This document shows, piece by piece, positions 52,711 through 61,834 of a stretch of 64,000 nucleotides of DNA (position 1 is the stretch's first letter; each line of letters starts with the position of its first letter). The notes under the pieces are model-generated. The model was not told the origin of the DNA and did not search any database. It worked only from the letters and a program-made list of their open reading frames with translations. The stretch is taken from positions 184,482-248,481 of the forward strand of contig JAHUUJ010000003.1 of the NCBI GenBank assembly GCA_019218365.1. Reading direction: 5' to 3'. The position numbers and the translations under genes were made by a program. The DNA comes from Actinomycetaceae bacterium TAE3-ERU4 (GTDB lineage: Bacteria; Actinomycetota; Actinomycetes; Actinomycetales; Actinomycetaceae).

Positions 52711-55224
52711 TTAGCTACCTTCCGTGGGAGTTACCACACCTGTAGTAGCTACCCTTCTGCGACGTTTGCTTTCCACTCTGCGAACTGTAGGTGCACTTTG
52801 CGAAGCGACCGTAGTTTGCAAAACTTCAGATTCCCCCTGATTTTCAGAAGCTGAGCTTTCTGATTCTGAAGACAACTGCGTCGGAGCAGTTGTAACCACT
52901 CCTGTAGTGGCAGCACGCCGTCGCGGTTTACGACGAGAAGATCCAACGATGACCTTTGCCACTGGCTCAGTAGATGATGCGTTGCCCTCATCATTTTCCA
53001 CAGAGGGGTTGGAGGATGATGCTTCACCCGAAGCAGATTCTTTCATTTCCACGATAAAGTTCGTAGAACTTGCTTTCCCTGCAGTAATCGGAGTTTCAAG
53101 CTTAGCCACACGCCGACCACGACCTCGCCGCGGCTTTTCTTCTGATTTCAAAGAAGGGGCCTGCGCATTATTGTCAGCTCCCTCTCCGGAAGATTCTTCT
53201 TTTGTTTCCTTCTGCGTTGCCGCAGCAATTGCACTCATTGCAGCAGCTACCCGGGAGTGTTCTTCCTCAGCTTTTTGCGCTGCTACCTGTTGAACACGAG
53301 CTGTTTTCTCAGAAGTTTCCGATTGATTTTGCCGATTGGCGTTACGCCCATTACGAGTATTCTTTTTCTTTGCAGAAGAGTCAAAAGCGTCTAGGATGTC
53401 ATCCCGTTCGCGCTCAATTGGCTCATCATGCACGATGAATCCCCGTCCATTACAGCATTCACATTCAGTAGAGAACGCTTCCACAAGTCCTTGACCAACC
53501 CGTTTACGGGTCATCTGCACAAGCCCAAGAGCAGTAACTTCAGACACTTGGTGTCTGGTTCTATCTCGTCCTAAGCACTCAACCAAACGACGTAAGACAA
53601 GATCTCGGTTAGATTCTAAAACCATGTCCACAAAGTCAATAACGATAATTCCACCAATGTCACGCAGGCGGAGCTGGCGAACAATTTCCTCGGCAGCTTC
53701 AAGGTTATTCTTAGTTACAGTTTCTTCAAGTGTTCCACCGCTTCCGGTATAACGTCCTGTATTAACGTCAATTACGGTCATGGCTTCTGTCCGGTCTATC
53801 ACCAAAGACCCACCAGAAGGTAGCCATGCTTTCCTATCCATTCCCTTGGCTAATTGCTGATCTACTCGGTAACTAGCAAAAACATCAGTCTCACCTTCGT
53901 AGTGTTCAAGACGGTCAGCTAATTCCGGAGATAGCTTTTCTACGTACTGACTGATTGTCGTCCAAGCAGTTTCCCCAGAGACAATAAGCTTACGGAAATC
54001 TTCGTTAAAAATATCCCTCACTACACGAACAGCGAGTTCAGGTTCGGAACGCACAAGATAAGGGGAGGATTTTTTCTGAGACTGTTTTTTCTCAATCTCC
54101 GCCCATTGACGCTTAAGCCTTTCCACATCTGCAGTTAGCTGTTCCTCACTAGCCCCTTCAGCGGCAGTACGAACAATTACACCATAACCCTTGGGGACAA
54201 TCTGGCGAAGAATCTTTTTCAGCCTATTACGTTCCTTTTCGGGTAATTTACGAGAAATCCCTGTCATCGAACCAGAAGGAACTAAAACCAGATAACGTCC
54301 AGCCAACGTAATCTGACTAGTCAAACGCGCACCCTTGTGCCCTATGGGATCCTTAGTTACTTGAACAAGTACCGAATCTCCAGAAGATAAGGCTTTTTCA
54401 ATCCTGCGTTGTTTACCGGAAGCGTCTGCCACATCCCAGTTAACTTCACCAGCGTAAAGGACTCCATTACGACCTTCACCAATATCAACGAAAGCAGCTT
54501 CCATAGAAGGAAGAACATTTTGAATCTTCCCAACATAGACGTTACCCACTTTAGAAGTTTGCGCATGACGTGCTACGTAATGCTCAACTAAAAGCCCATC
54601 TTCAATTACCGCAATTTGATTAAGGCCATCACGTTCACGCACTACCATCAGGCGATCTACAGATTCCCGACGAGCTAGAAATTCAGCCTCGGTAACAATG
54701 GTTTTCTTTCGTCCTTCGCGACGTCCTTCTTTACGGCGTTGCCGCTTTGCTTCAAGACGAGTTGAGCCTTCTAAAGCGGTAACTTCGTCTTTCGGATCAC
54801 GTAAACGAGAATCAACACCTTCTGAATCAGAGCGATTACGGCGACGGCGACGGCGACGCGAAGATCCTTCTTCGCTTTCAGCCTCTTCCTGCTCGACATC
54901 TTCTTTAATCTCTGGCGAATCAGAGTCAGCCTTCTTACGCTTACGCGAACGTGAAGAATCATTTTTTCGAGAAGTTTCCTCAACGCTCTCCTCAGAGTTC
55001 TCCTCTGAACGAGCACGCGACTTAACGCGTTTGCGTCCCTTACGACCACGTGAGTTTTCTAGATTTTCATTGTCATCATCATAAGAAGTGGACTCAAATT
55101 TAGAAAAATCCGGAGCCTGAAAAATCGGTGCTTGAAAAACAGGTGCAGGAATCGAGGGAGGAACAAAAGTATTCCCAGTGTTCCCACCCGTCTCAGCGCC
55201 GCTGAACAGGTCATTATTATTCAT
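52711..55224 (-). CDS. rne: Ribonuclease E/G family protein
   Basis: An 837-residue endoribonuclease for mRNA decay and rRNA processing. The catalytic core (about residues 190-620) has the S1 domain with NVYVGKIQNVLPSMEAAFVDIG and a GRNGVLYAGE loop. The DNase I-like metal site shows IVIDFVDM and VIDVNTGRYTG, and the zinc-link CxxC is in TECECCNGRGF. Both flanks are low-complexity: an N-terminal Arg/Ser/Glu-rich region and a C-terminal Ala/Ser/Glu/Arg-rich one with repeated RRRVATTGVV motifs. ATG 55224 has GGAG upstream and is preferred to the TTG at 55236. Order rne-rplU-rpmA-obgE is conserved in actinobacteria. Confidence 0.95.
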   Translation of the reverse strand: MNNNDLFSGAETGGNTGNTFVPPSIPAPVFQAPIFQAPDFSKFESTSYDDDNENLENSRGRKGRKRVKSRARSEENSEESVEETSRKNDSSRSRKRKKADSDSPEIKEDVEQEEAESEEGSSRRRRRRRNRSDSEGVDSRLRDPKDEVTALEGSTRLEAKRQRRKEGRREGRKKTIVTEAEFLARRESVDRLMVVRERDGLNQIAVIEDGLLVEHYVARHAQTSKVGNVYVGKIQNVLPSMEAAFVDIGEGRNGVLYAGEVNWDVADASGKQRRIEKALSSGDSVLVQVTKDPIGHKGARLTSQITLAGRYLVLVPSGSMTGISRKLPEKERNRLKKILRQIVPKGYGVIVRTAAEGASEEQLTADVERLKRQWAEIEKKQSQKKSSPYLVRSEPELAVRVVRDIFNEDFRKLIVSGETAWTTISQYVEKLSPELADRLEHYEGETDVFASYRVDQQLAKGMDRKAWLPSGGSLVIDRTEAMTVIDVNTGRYTGSGGTLEETVTKNNLEAAEEIVRQLRLRDIGGIIVIDFVDMVLESNRDLVLRRLVECLGRDRTRHQVSEVTALGLVQMTRKRVGQGLVEAFSTECECCNGRGFIVHDEPIERERDDILDAFDSSAKKKNTRNGRNANRQNQSETSEKTARVQQVAAQKAEEEHSRVAAAMSAIAAATQKETKEESSGEGADNNAQAPSLKSEEKPRRGRGRRVAKLETPITAGKASSTNFIVEMKESASGEASSSNPSVENDEGNASSTEPVAKVIVGSSRRKPRRRAATTGVVTTAPTQLSSESESSASENQGESEVLQTTVASQSAPTVRRVESKRRRRVATTGVVTPTEGS

Positions 55225-55424
55225 CAAAATCTCCAATTATTGCGCGTATTATCGCGCTTCTCGCATTTAGCGACATAAAAGCTATGGGCCGAAAACGGCG
55301 GTCTTCATATGGCGAAAATCCTTAGATGCATTTCATTTCCCACATCCGTAAAAGCTTTTCCAAAACCGTACGAAAACTTAATTCTCATTAATCATACCTT
55401 ATAGAACATCGGCAGTCTCGAAAA

Positions 55425-55459
55425 TGTCACAATTAACGCGGTTTATGTACGCGGTGACA
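55425..55459 (+). promoter_or_regulatory. Inverted repeat upstream of cydA, candidate operator
   Basis: TGTCAC (55425-55430) and GTGACA (55454-55459) are 23 bases apart in the rne/cydA divergent region. The halves are reminiscent of redox or FNR/CRP-like half-sites, but spacing does not match any consensus known to me. Confidence 0.3.
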
Positions 55460-55522
55460 GAAAAACAAGTAAAGTTAGAAGTGGAAAAAATTTGACACTT
55501 ATAAAAAGGAAAGGTGGATCGA

Positions 55523-57046
55523 GTGTTTAGCATGCCCACTGCCTTAGATGCGCTAGAGATAGCGCGTTGGCAATTCGCTATCACTACCGTCTATCACTTC
55601 GTCCTAGTGCCTTTGACCATCGGACTTTCTGTCATGGTGGCAATTATGGAAACAATGTGGCTCAAGACCAAAAAAGAACATTGGCTTAAAGCCACCAAAT
55701 TTTTTGGGAAATTGTTCCTCATCAACTTCGCACTAGGTGTAGCGACCGGTATTGTCCAGGAATTCCAATTCGGTATGAACTGGTCCGAGTACTCACGTCA
55801 AGTTGGAGACATTTTCGGCGCTCCCCTGGCTATTGAGGCTCTTCTCGCATTCTTCATGGAATCAACATTCCTCGGACTGTGGATTTTTGGTTGGGGAAAG
55901 CTTTCTCCAAAGCTACATGCTGCCACCATTTGGTTTGTTGCTGCCGGTGTTAATCTATCGGCACTTTGGATTCTAGGAGCTAACTCCTGGATGCAGCACC
56001 CGGTTGGAGCACATCTAAATCCGGAAACCGGACGTTTTGAACTAACCGGAGCTTACGGATTCTTGGAAGTTGTTCTTAACCCAAAGCTTTGGATTACCTT
56101 CTTCCACGTTGTACTTTCAGCCTGGATGGTAGCCGGAACATTTATAGCCGGTTTGTCAATCTGGTGGATGGTTCGATCCGCTCGTTCCGGTTCAGCTGAA
56201 GGTGAAGAACAAGCTCGTAAGATTTGGCGTCCCATTGCTCGTTTTGGAATGTTAATTCTACTAATTGGGTCACTTGGAACCATTGTTTCTGGAGATCTTC
56301 AAGGTAAGTTCTTAGTAGCTCACCAGCCGATGAAAATGGCCGCGGCAGAATCTCTTTGTAACACTGAAAAAGGTGCTCCTTTCACTGTTTTTGCCTGGGG
56401 CGACTGCGAAGGAGAAAACGAGCCTGCTCGTTTCATTACTATTCCAAAAGTATTCTCATTCCTGGCTACTAATGATTTTAACGCCGAGGTAAAGGGCGTT
56501 AAGGACTTACAGAAGGAAACAGTAGAAAAACTTAATAAAAATAAGGCGTTCACTGACAAGTACGGTGATGCCTCTCAGTATTCTTTCGCTCCAAATGCAA
56601 ACGGTACTTTCTGGACGTTCCGCTTAATGATTGCTACCGGTTGCTTCTCACTTCTTCTTGCCGCAGCTGGTTTATGGCTGACCCGAAAGGGTGCCCTACC
56701 TAAACAGAAGTGGCTTAAGACATTGGCTTTGGTTTCTCTTCCAATGCCTTTCCTAGGAACTTCCTTTGGATGGATTTTCACCGAAATTGGCCGCCAGCCA
56801 TGGGTTGTAGTTCCTAATTTTGGAACCGGATCAGATCCTGTTGGAGACGTCTTTATGATGACCCAAGCAGGTGTTTCCGGTTCTGTTTCCGCTGGAGCTA
56901 TGCTCACGACTCTGATTGTCTTTACGTTGCTCTACGCAGCCTTGGGTGTAGTTTGGTACTTCCTGATGCGTCGATACGCGCTAGAGGGAGTTACCTCTTC
57001 AAAGGATAATGACACTACCGACCACGAACTCACGTTCGGGTACTGA
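55523..57046 (+). CDS. cydA: Cytochrome bd ubiquinol/menaquinol oxidase subunit I
   Basis: A 507-residue integral membrane subunit with about nine helices; it carries hemes b558, b595 and d and oxidises quinol with O2 at high affinity. His25 (TTVYHFVLVP) matches the E. coli heme b595 ligand His19. The second heme His is in ITFFHVVLSAWM, and the Met ligand is in FRLMIATG. The Q-loop contains GDLQGKFLVAHQPMKMAAAE. GRQPW is at the C-terminal side. The frame is open to 55514, but GTG 55523 has AAAGG at 8 bases and is preferred. It is 23 bases upstream of cydB. Confidence 0.96.
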   Translation: MFSMPTALDALEIARWQFAITTVYHFVLVPLTIGLSVMVAIMETMWLKTKKEHWLKATKFFGKLFLINFALGVATGIVQEFQFGMNWSEYSRQVGDIFGAPLAIEALLAFFMESTFLGLWIFGWGKLSPKLHAATIWFVAAGVNLSALWILGANSWMQHPVGAHLNPETGRFELTGAYGFLEVVLNPKLWITFFHVVLSAWMVAGTFIAGLSIWWMVRSARSGSAEGEEQARKIWRPIARFGMLILLIGSLGTIVSGDLQGKFLVAHQPMKMAAAESLCNTEKGAPFTVFAWGDCEGENEPARFITIPKVFSFLATNDFNAEVKGVKDLQKETVEKLNKNKAFTDKYGDASQYSFAPNANGTFWTFRLMIATGCFSLLLAAAGLWLTRKGALPKQKWLKTLALVSLPMPFLGTSFGWIFTEIGRQPWVVVPNFGTGSDPVGDVFMMTQAGVSGSVSAGAMLTTLIVFTLLYAALGVVWYFLMRRYALEGVTSSKDNDTTDHELTFGY

Positions 57047-57069
57047 GCGGAACCGAAAGGAATAAGAAA

Positions 57070-58188
57070 ATGACTTTTCTTCAAGTATTATGGTTCATCC
57101 TCATTGCCGTTCTGTGGACCGGATATCTAGCCCTGGAAGGCTTTGGCCTTGGCGCTGGTATGCTTTTACGCCGTATCGCTCGTAACGACCGGGAACGCGG
57201 GGCTATTGTCCGGGCAATTGGCCCTCACTGGGATGGAAATGAAGTTTGGCTTCTAACCGCTGGTGGCGCGACATTCGCTGCATTCCCAGAGTGGTACGCA
57301 ACTATGTTCTCAGGTATGTACATGGCACTTTTCTTGTTGCTGTGTGTACTGATTGTACGTATCTGCGCAATTGAATGGCGCAAAAAGATTAACAGCGAAT
57401 CTTGGCGTAATAAGTGGGATTGGGCCCAGACAATTAGCGCTTGGATTGCCCCGGTTCTACTTGGTGTAGCTTTTGCTAACCTAGTTCAGGGCATGCAGAT
57501 TGCCGTTGTAGATCCTAAGACTCCTCTAACTCCTGTTGCGGTTGCTCAGATTAATCTGAGCAGCCAAGTCCACAACCTAATCGGCGGATTCTGGTCGCTT
57601 CTTACCCCCTTTACCATTCTCGGTGGTGTAGTAATCGCAGCTGTTTTCCTCTCTCACGGAGCACTTTTCCTCAGCATCAAACTAGAGGGCGACCTGGGAA
57701 TTCGCGCGGCAAAGAGCGCTTCCGTTCTTTCTCTCGCTTCCACCGCTTTGACAGCAGTTTGGGCTCTGTGGGCACAGTTTGCTTACGGCGGTTCGCAGCC
57801 TTTAGCTTGGATTCCTCTGGTTATCGCAGCAATTTGTTTAATTGCTTCTACTGCGTTGACACTGACTGGTAAATATATGCCGGCATTCTTCGCCTCATTT
57901 GCAGGAATAGCCGGGGCAGTTGCTTTCATCTTTACCAACATGGCACCGGATGTAATGCGTTCATCAATTGACCCGGCCTATAGCCTCACAATTTGGGACG
58001 CTTCATCTTCACACTCCACCCTAATTATCATGACCGTTGTTACGGTAACTCTAGTTCCCGTCGTTCTTGGTTATACCATCTGGTCTTACTGGGTATTTAG
58101 GGCAAAAATTAGTGCAGATGAAATCCATCCTGCTGGCTTAATTTGGGACAAGATTCGTCAGAGTGAAAATTTCCTTACCTCTAACTAA
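57070..58188 (+). CDS. cydB: Cytochrome bd oxidase subunit II
   Basis: A 372-residue polytopic subunit with eight to nine helices. The conserved N-terminus has TGYLALEGFGLGAGMLLRR and GPHWDGNEVWLLTAGGATFAAFPEWYA. AAAGGAAT precedes ATG 57070. It forms an operon with cydA. A perfect 16-base hairpin 12 bases past its stop ends the transcript before cydD. Confidence 0.96.
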   Translation: MTFLQVLWFILIAVLWTGYLALEGFGLGAGMLLRRIARNDRERGAIVRAIGPHWDGNEVWLLTAGGATFAAFPEWYATMFSGMYMALFLLLCVLIVRICAIEWRKKINSESWRNKWDWAQTISAWIAPVLLGVAFANLVQGMQIAVVDPKTPLTPVAVAQINLSSQVHNLIGGFWSLLTPFTILGGVVIAAVFLSHGALFLSIKLEGDLGIRAAKSASVLSLASTALTAVWALWAQFAYGGSQPLAWIPLVIAAICLIASTALTLTGKYMPAFFASFAGIAGAVAFIFTNMAPDVMRSSIDPAYSLTIWDASSSHSTLIIMTVVTVTLVPVVLGYTIWSYWVFRAKISADEIHPAGLIWDKIRQSENFLTSN

Positions 58189-58200
58189 ATCTTTCCTTCT

Positions 58201-58236
58201 ATGGTTGGGCCGGGGCTTTTGCCCCGGCCCAACCAT
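58201..58236 (+). terminator. Terminator of cydAB
   Basis: Perfect 16-base arms ATGGTTGGGCCGGGGC/GCCCCGGCCCAACCAT around TTTT, followed by TTATT. It separates cydAB from the cydDC-kinase unit. Confidence 0.92.
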
Positions 58237-58271
58237 TTATTCCAGCGTTTTCATCTCTGCTAAGGGTTTGC

Positions 58272-58277
58272 GATAAT
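58272..58277 (+). promoter_or_regulatory. -10 element of a leaderless cydD transcript
   Basis: GATAAT, GTACCG (6 bases), GTG 58284. It gives cydDC and the kinase gene their own promoter, downstream of the cydAB terminator. Confidence 0.55.
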
Positions 58278-58283
58278 GTACCG

Positions 58284-60074
58284 GTGAAACCTCTAGACCC
58301 GAGACTGCTACGCTACGCTAAAAGCGCCCGTAAATACGTAATCCTAATCTCTGTATTGGGAATTATCACTTCCGCCTTAATTCTGGCTCAAACTATTTCT
58401 CTTGCGCAGTTCTTCACCCCCATCATCGAAGGAAAAATAACCCTTGCTAATCAGTTAAAGTCCTCCTGGGCTCTAGTTGTTCTAATCGTAGTTTTACTGG
58501 CACGTACGGGACTAATTTATTTACGTGAAAGCGCTGGCCACGCAGCAGCCGCAAAGATTGTCTATGAGCTACGGGCAAAGGTAATAGAAGCCGCTACCTC
58601 ACGCGGACCACGATGGTTAGCTAAAGAAGCTACCTCGACCACCACTCTTGTTACCCGTGGGCTAGCTAACCTTGTCCCCTATTTTGTTCGCTATCTTCCA
58701 CAACTTATACTTTCTTCTACCGTTACCCCAATGGCGCTTTTAGTAATGGCATACTTTGACTTCTGGTCTGCCGTTATTGCCACTCTGTCAATTCCATTAA
58801 TCCCAATATTTATGATTCTAGTAGGAAGGCTTACCCAAGAGTTTTCTGATAGGAAACTAAAGGTAATGGAAAAATTAGGATCTCAACTCCTCGATCTTTT
58901 ATCTGGACTTGTTACCCTCAAAGCATTAGGACGAGCAAGCGCGCCAAAACAAAGCGTTAAACAAATCGGACATGATTACAATCGCTCCACCATGGCTACT
59001 TTACGTTTAGCCTTCCTTTCTGGGGCCATTCTAGAATTTATTTCTACGCTTGCAGTGGCTCTCGTAGCAGTCGAAGTCGGTCTTCGCCTCGTCGCGGGAA
59101 ATCTGCATCTTTACGCTGGATTGATAGTAATCATGCTAGCTCCCGAAGTTTATAATCCTCTTCGCTCAGTAGGTGTCCAATTCCATGCAAGCGCAGATGG
59201 TGTAGCGGCTTTCAATGCAGCTTTTAAAGTTATTGAAGAAGCCAATAATTCTTCCGAAAATATTTGTCCAGATATCTCCAATGCAACTTTTAAAATTTCT
59301 CAAGTTGGGATACTCGCACGAGGTAGTCTCAGCCCAGCTGATGTAACAGATACAATTCTCCCAGGAAAAATTACTGCTATTTGTGGCCCATCAGGAATAG
59401 GTAAAAGTACACTAACCACTGCCCTACTAGGACTTCAAAAAACAGACTTTGGGGAAATTAAAATCTCTTTTCCAGATTCTAGTTCGGCAGATGTTTCTAC
59501 CTTAAATACAGATTCTCTACTCTCCCAAGTAACTTGGATTCCTCAATCACCAGTAATTCTTCCAGGTACCGTATTTGAAAATATTATGCTTGGAAAACCA
59601 GAAGATTTAGGACTTCTAGACAAAAAATCTGAAGAGGTGAAACTAGCGTCTCAGATGAGCGGTTTCAGCGAAGTTATTAATTCACTACCTGATGGATGGG
59701 ACACCAAAATTGGACACGGTGGTTTCGGACTCTCAGTAGGTCAACGGCAAAGACTTGCTCTCACGAGAGCTCTACTTTTTCCCCGACCATTTTTGATTCT
59801 TGATGAGCCAACAGCTCACCTGGACGCACCTAACGAGACCGTGATTATTAAAGCCCTTGAATCTCTCAAAGCCAGGGGCATTACCATCATTATTATTGCT
59901 CACCGTCCAGCACTTAGTGCAATCGCAGATAAGAGAATTGAGCTTTCTTCGCGTCCACTAACCGCAGAAGAAGAAAAAACTCTAATAGAAAAAGGAAAAA
60001 ATGTGGATACAACCCCTAAAGTTGTAAAGCCAAAGGATAGTATCGACACTTTCTTTTCCTCGGAGGCCAACTGA
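58284..60074 (+). CDS. cydD: CydD-type ABC transporter ATP-binding/permease subunit
   Basis: A 596-residue half of the CydDC exporter of cysteine/glutathione needed for cytochrome bd assembly. Six helices in the N-terminal ~330 residues are followed by the nucleotide-binding domain: Walker A GPSGIGKST, signature LSVGQ (for the usual LSGGQ), and Walker B LILDEPTAHLD. The start is GTG 58284 with a GATAAT 6 bases upstream. It overlaps cydC by one base at TGATG. Confidence 0.94.
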   Translation: MKPLDPRLLRYAKSARKYVILISVLGIITSALILAQTISLAQFFTPIIEGKITLANQLKSSWALVVLIVVLLARTGLIYLRESAGHAAAAKIVYELRAKVIEAATSRGPRWLAKEATSTTTLVTRGLANLVPYFVRYLPQLILSSTVTPMALLVMAYFDFWSAVIATLSIPLIPIFMILVGRLTQEFSDRKLKVMEKLGSQLLDLLSGLVTLKALGRASAPKQSVKQIGHDYNRSTMATLRLAFLSGAILEFISTLAVALVAVEVGLRLVAGNLHLYAGLIVIMLAPEVYNPLRSVGVQFHASADGVAAFNAAFKVIEEANNSSENICPDISNATFKISQVGILARGSLSPADVTDTILPGKITAICGPSGIGKSTLTTALLGLQKTDFGEIKISFPDSSSADVSTLNTDSLLSQVTWIPQSPVILPGTVFENIMLGKPEDLGLLDKKSEEVKLASQMSGFSEVINSLPDGWDTKIGHGGFGLSVGQRQRLALTRALLFPRPFLILDEPTAHLDAPNETVIIKALESLKARGITIIIIAHRPALSAIADKRIELSSRPLTAEEEKTLIEKGKNVDTTPKVVKPKDSIDTFFSSEAN

Positions 60075-61834
60075 TGTCCCTACTTTTAAGCAAAACCGAA
60101 AAGCAGGCAATTAAACGTCTCTGGCCCTTACTCGGTCTAAAAAAACGAGCACTAGCTTGGTCCACATTCCTCGGGACTCTTGCCTTGGGAGCATCAACTG
60201 GACTTGCCGCTGTGTCCGCTTGGCTAATTGCACGGGCTTCCCAGATGCCTCCCGTAATGTACTTGAACGTAGCGGTTACAGCTGTACGTGCCTTAGGAAT
60301 TTCCAAAGCACTATTTCGATATTTTGAAAGATTAGCTTCACACCGTATTGCCCTCGAGGGAATCGTCACTCTGCGCACAAACGTATATAGTAAAGTCTCT
60401 TCCTTACGTTCTGATTCCTTAGCTTCACTGGGACGGGGACAACTTCTTAACCGTGCCACCGGAGATGTAGATGCAATTGGAGATCTTGTGGTGAGGGTGC
60501 TTCAACCTTTCCTCGTCACCATAAGTGTCGCATTTTTGACCTGTTTTTCCCTCTCTTTCCTATGGTGGCCAGCCGCCGTATGGCTTGCAATTTGTCTTTT
60601 TCTTTCCATCTTTTTAGGAATTACCTTAGCGGCTAAATCTACGCGCTTAGGCGGTGCAGCAGCCCTTAGGAGCGAAGATCAGATTTCTCGTTTAACTGCA
60701 GATTTACTACAAAATAATGCAGAGATTAGATCTCTCGGAAAGATTTCATACTTTCAATCAGAAATCACGCTAGCTGAAGCAGAAAATTCTGCGGCGGTAG
60801 CTCGTTCTTCTCGTGCCTCAGCTCTGGCAACCGCAGTAGATAACTTCGCTCTCGGAGCTGCTCTTATCGGTTGCAGTCTGCTTGGAGCTAGCGCCACCAG
60901 TGCCGGAAAACTCTCTTTTGTGGGATTAGCAGTAATTATTCTTATTCCTCTGGCAGCCTTTGAGGGAACAGCTATGCTTCCTAACGCAGCTGCGGCACTA
61001 GTACGTAGTGCTGGTGCGGCTGTACGCATAGATGCCCTTTTGCAAGGACCACAAGAGACTCCGTCAGAACATCTCAATAATCAGATTTGTCCCTCCCTTG
61101 AGGCAAAAAATATAGATATCGGATGGTCAGATTCAAAAATACTGTTAAACGACTTCAGCATGACACTATCCAAAAATTCTAAGATAGCCATTATTGGTCC
61201 TTCCGGAATCGGAAAAACAACATTGCTTCTTACTCTCTCCGGGATGCTTCCGCCAAGAAATGGAAAGGTTTTAGTGTCTGGCCACACTGCCTGGAATCTC
61301 CCTCGTGAAGAATGCGCAAAGGTAGTTTCTTATACTCCCGAAGATGCACATGTTTTTGAAACCAGCGTCTATGAGAACCTTAGAGTATCCAATCCATCTT
61401 TAAGTCGCGAGGAAGCTATAAAATTACTGGAAAGAGTGAAGCTGAAACAATGGCTTGAAACAACTCTACACGGACTCGACACTCCTTTGGTAAGCGGAGC
61501 TAAAAACATTTCCGGTGGGGAACGACGGAGGTTGCTAGTTGCTAGAGCACTTGCCTCACAAGCTCCAATACTGCTACTAGATGAGCCGGGAGAACATTTA
61601 GATTCCCCCACTGCTGATGCCTTAACCCGCGATCTACTTTCTATCCCAGATAGAGCCGTAGTTCTCGTCTCGCACCGTTTAAGTGCGTTAGAAAAAGCAG
61701 ACGAAATTATCGTCCTTGGCGAAGACAGCATTTATCCTTCTGGAGTAAAAGTAATCTTTAAAGGAAGCTTTGCCGAAGCTAAAACTAACGAGTACGTCGC
61801 ACTATCTCTAAGGGAAGAAGCAAAACATGCCTAA
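60074..61834 (+). CDS. cydC: CydC-type ABC transporter ATP-binding/permease subunit
   Basis: A 586-residue partner of CydD. The N-terminal membrane domain has SAWLIARASQMPP, typical of CydC. The C-terminal domain has Walker A GPSGIGKTT, signature ISGGE and Walker B LLLDEPGEHLD (Gly in place of Thr after Pro). GGAGG precedes ATG 60074. It overlaps the sensor kinase gene by 8 bases, which makes their stoichiometric co-translation likely. Confidence 0.94.
   Translation: MSLLLSKTEKQAIKRLWPLLGLKKRALAWSTFLGTLALGASTGLAAVSAWLIARASQMPPVMYLNVAVTAVRALGISKALFRYFERLASHRIALEGIVTLRTNVYSKVSSLRSDSLASLGRGQLLNRATGDVDAIGDLVVRVLQPFLVTISVAFLTCFSLSFLWWPAAVWLAICLFLSIFLGITLAAKSTRLGGAAALRSEDQISRLTADLLQNNAEIRSLGKISYFQSEITLAEAENSAAVARSSRASALATAVDNFALGAALIGCSLLGASATSAGKLSFVGLAVIILIPLAAFEGTAMLPNAAAALVRSAGAAVRIDALLQGPQETPSEHLNNQICPSLEAKNIDIGWSDSKILLNDFSMTLSKNSKIAIIGPSGIGKTTLLLTLSGMLPPRNGKVLVSGHTAWNLPREECAKVVSYTPEDAHVFETSVYENLRVSNPSLSREEAIKLLERVKLKQWLETTLHGLDTPLVSGAKNISGGERRRLLVARALASQAPILLLDEPGEHLDSPTADALTRDLLSIPDRAVVLVSHRLSALEKADEIIVLGEDSIYPSGVKVIFKGSFAEAKTNEYVALSLREEAKHA

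Noticed and set aside
52749..55084. Several Arg/Ser-rich open frames within the RNase E/G gene on both strands
   Set aside because: They are shadows of the repetitive N- and C-terminal tails of the enzyme, with no start signals of their own.
55492..55497. Perfect TTGACA upstream of cydA as a -35 box
   Set aside because: No -10-like hexamer lies 16-18 bases downstream; that interval is the ribosome-binding region and start codon.
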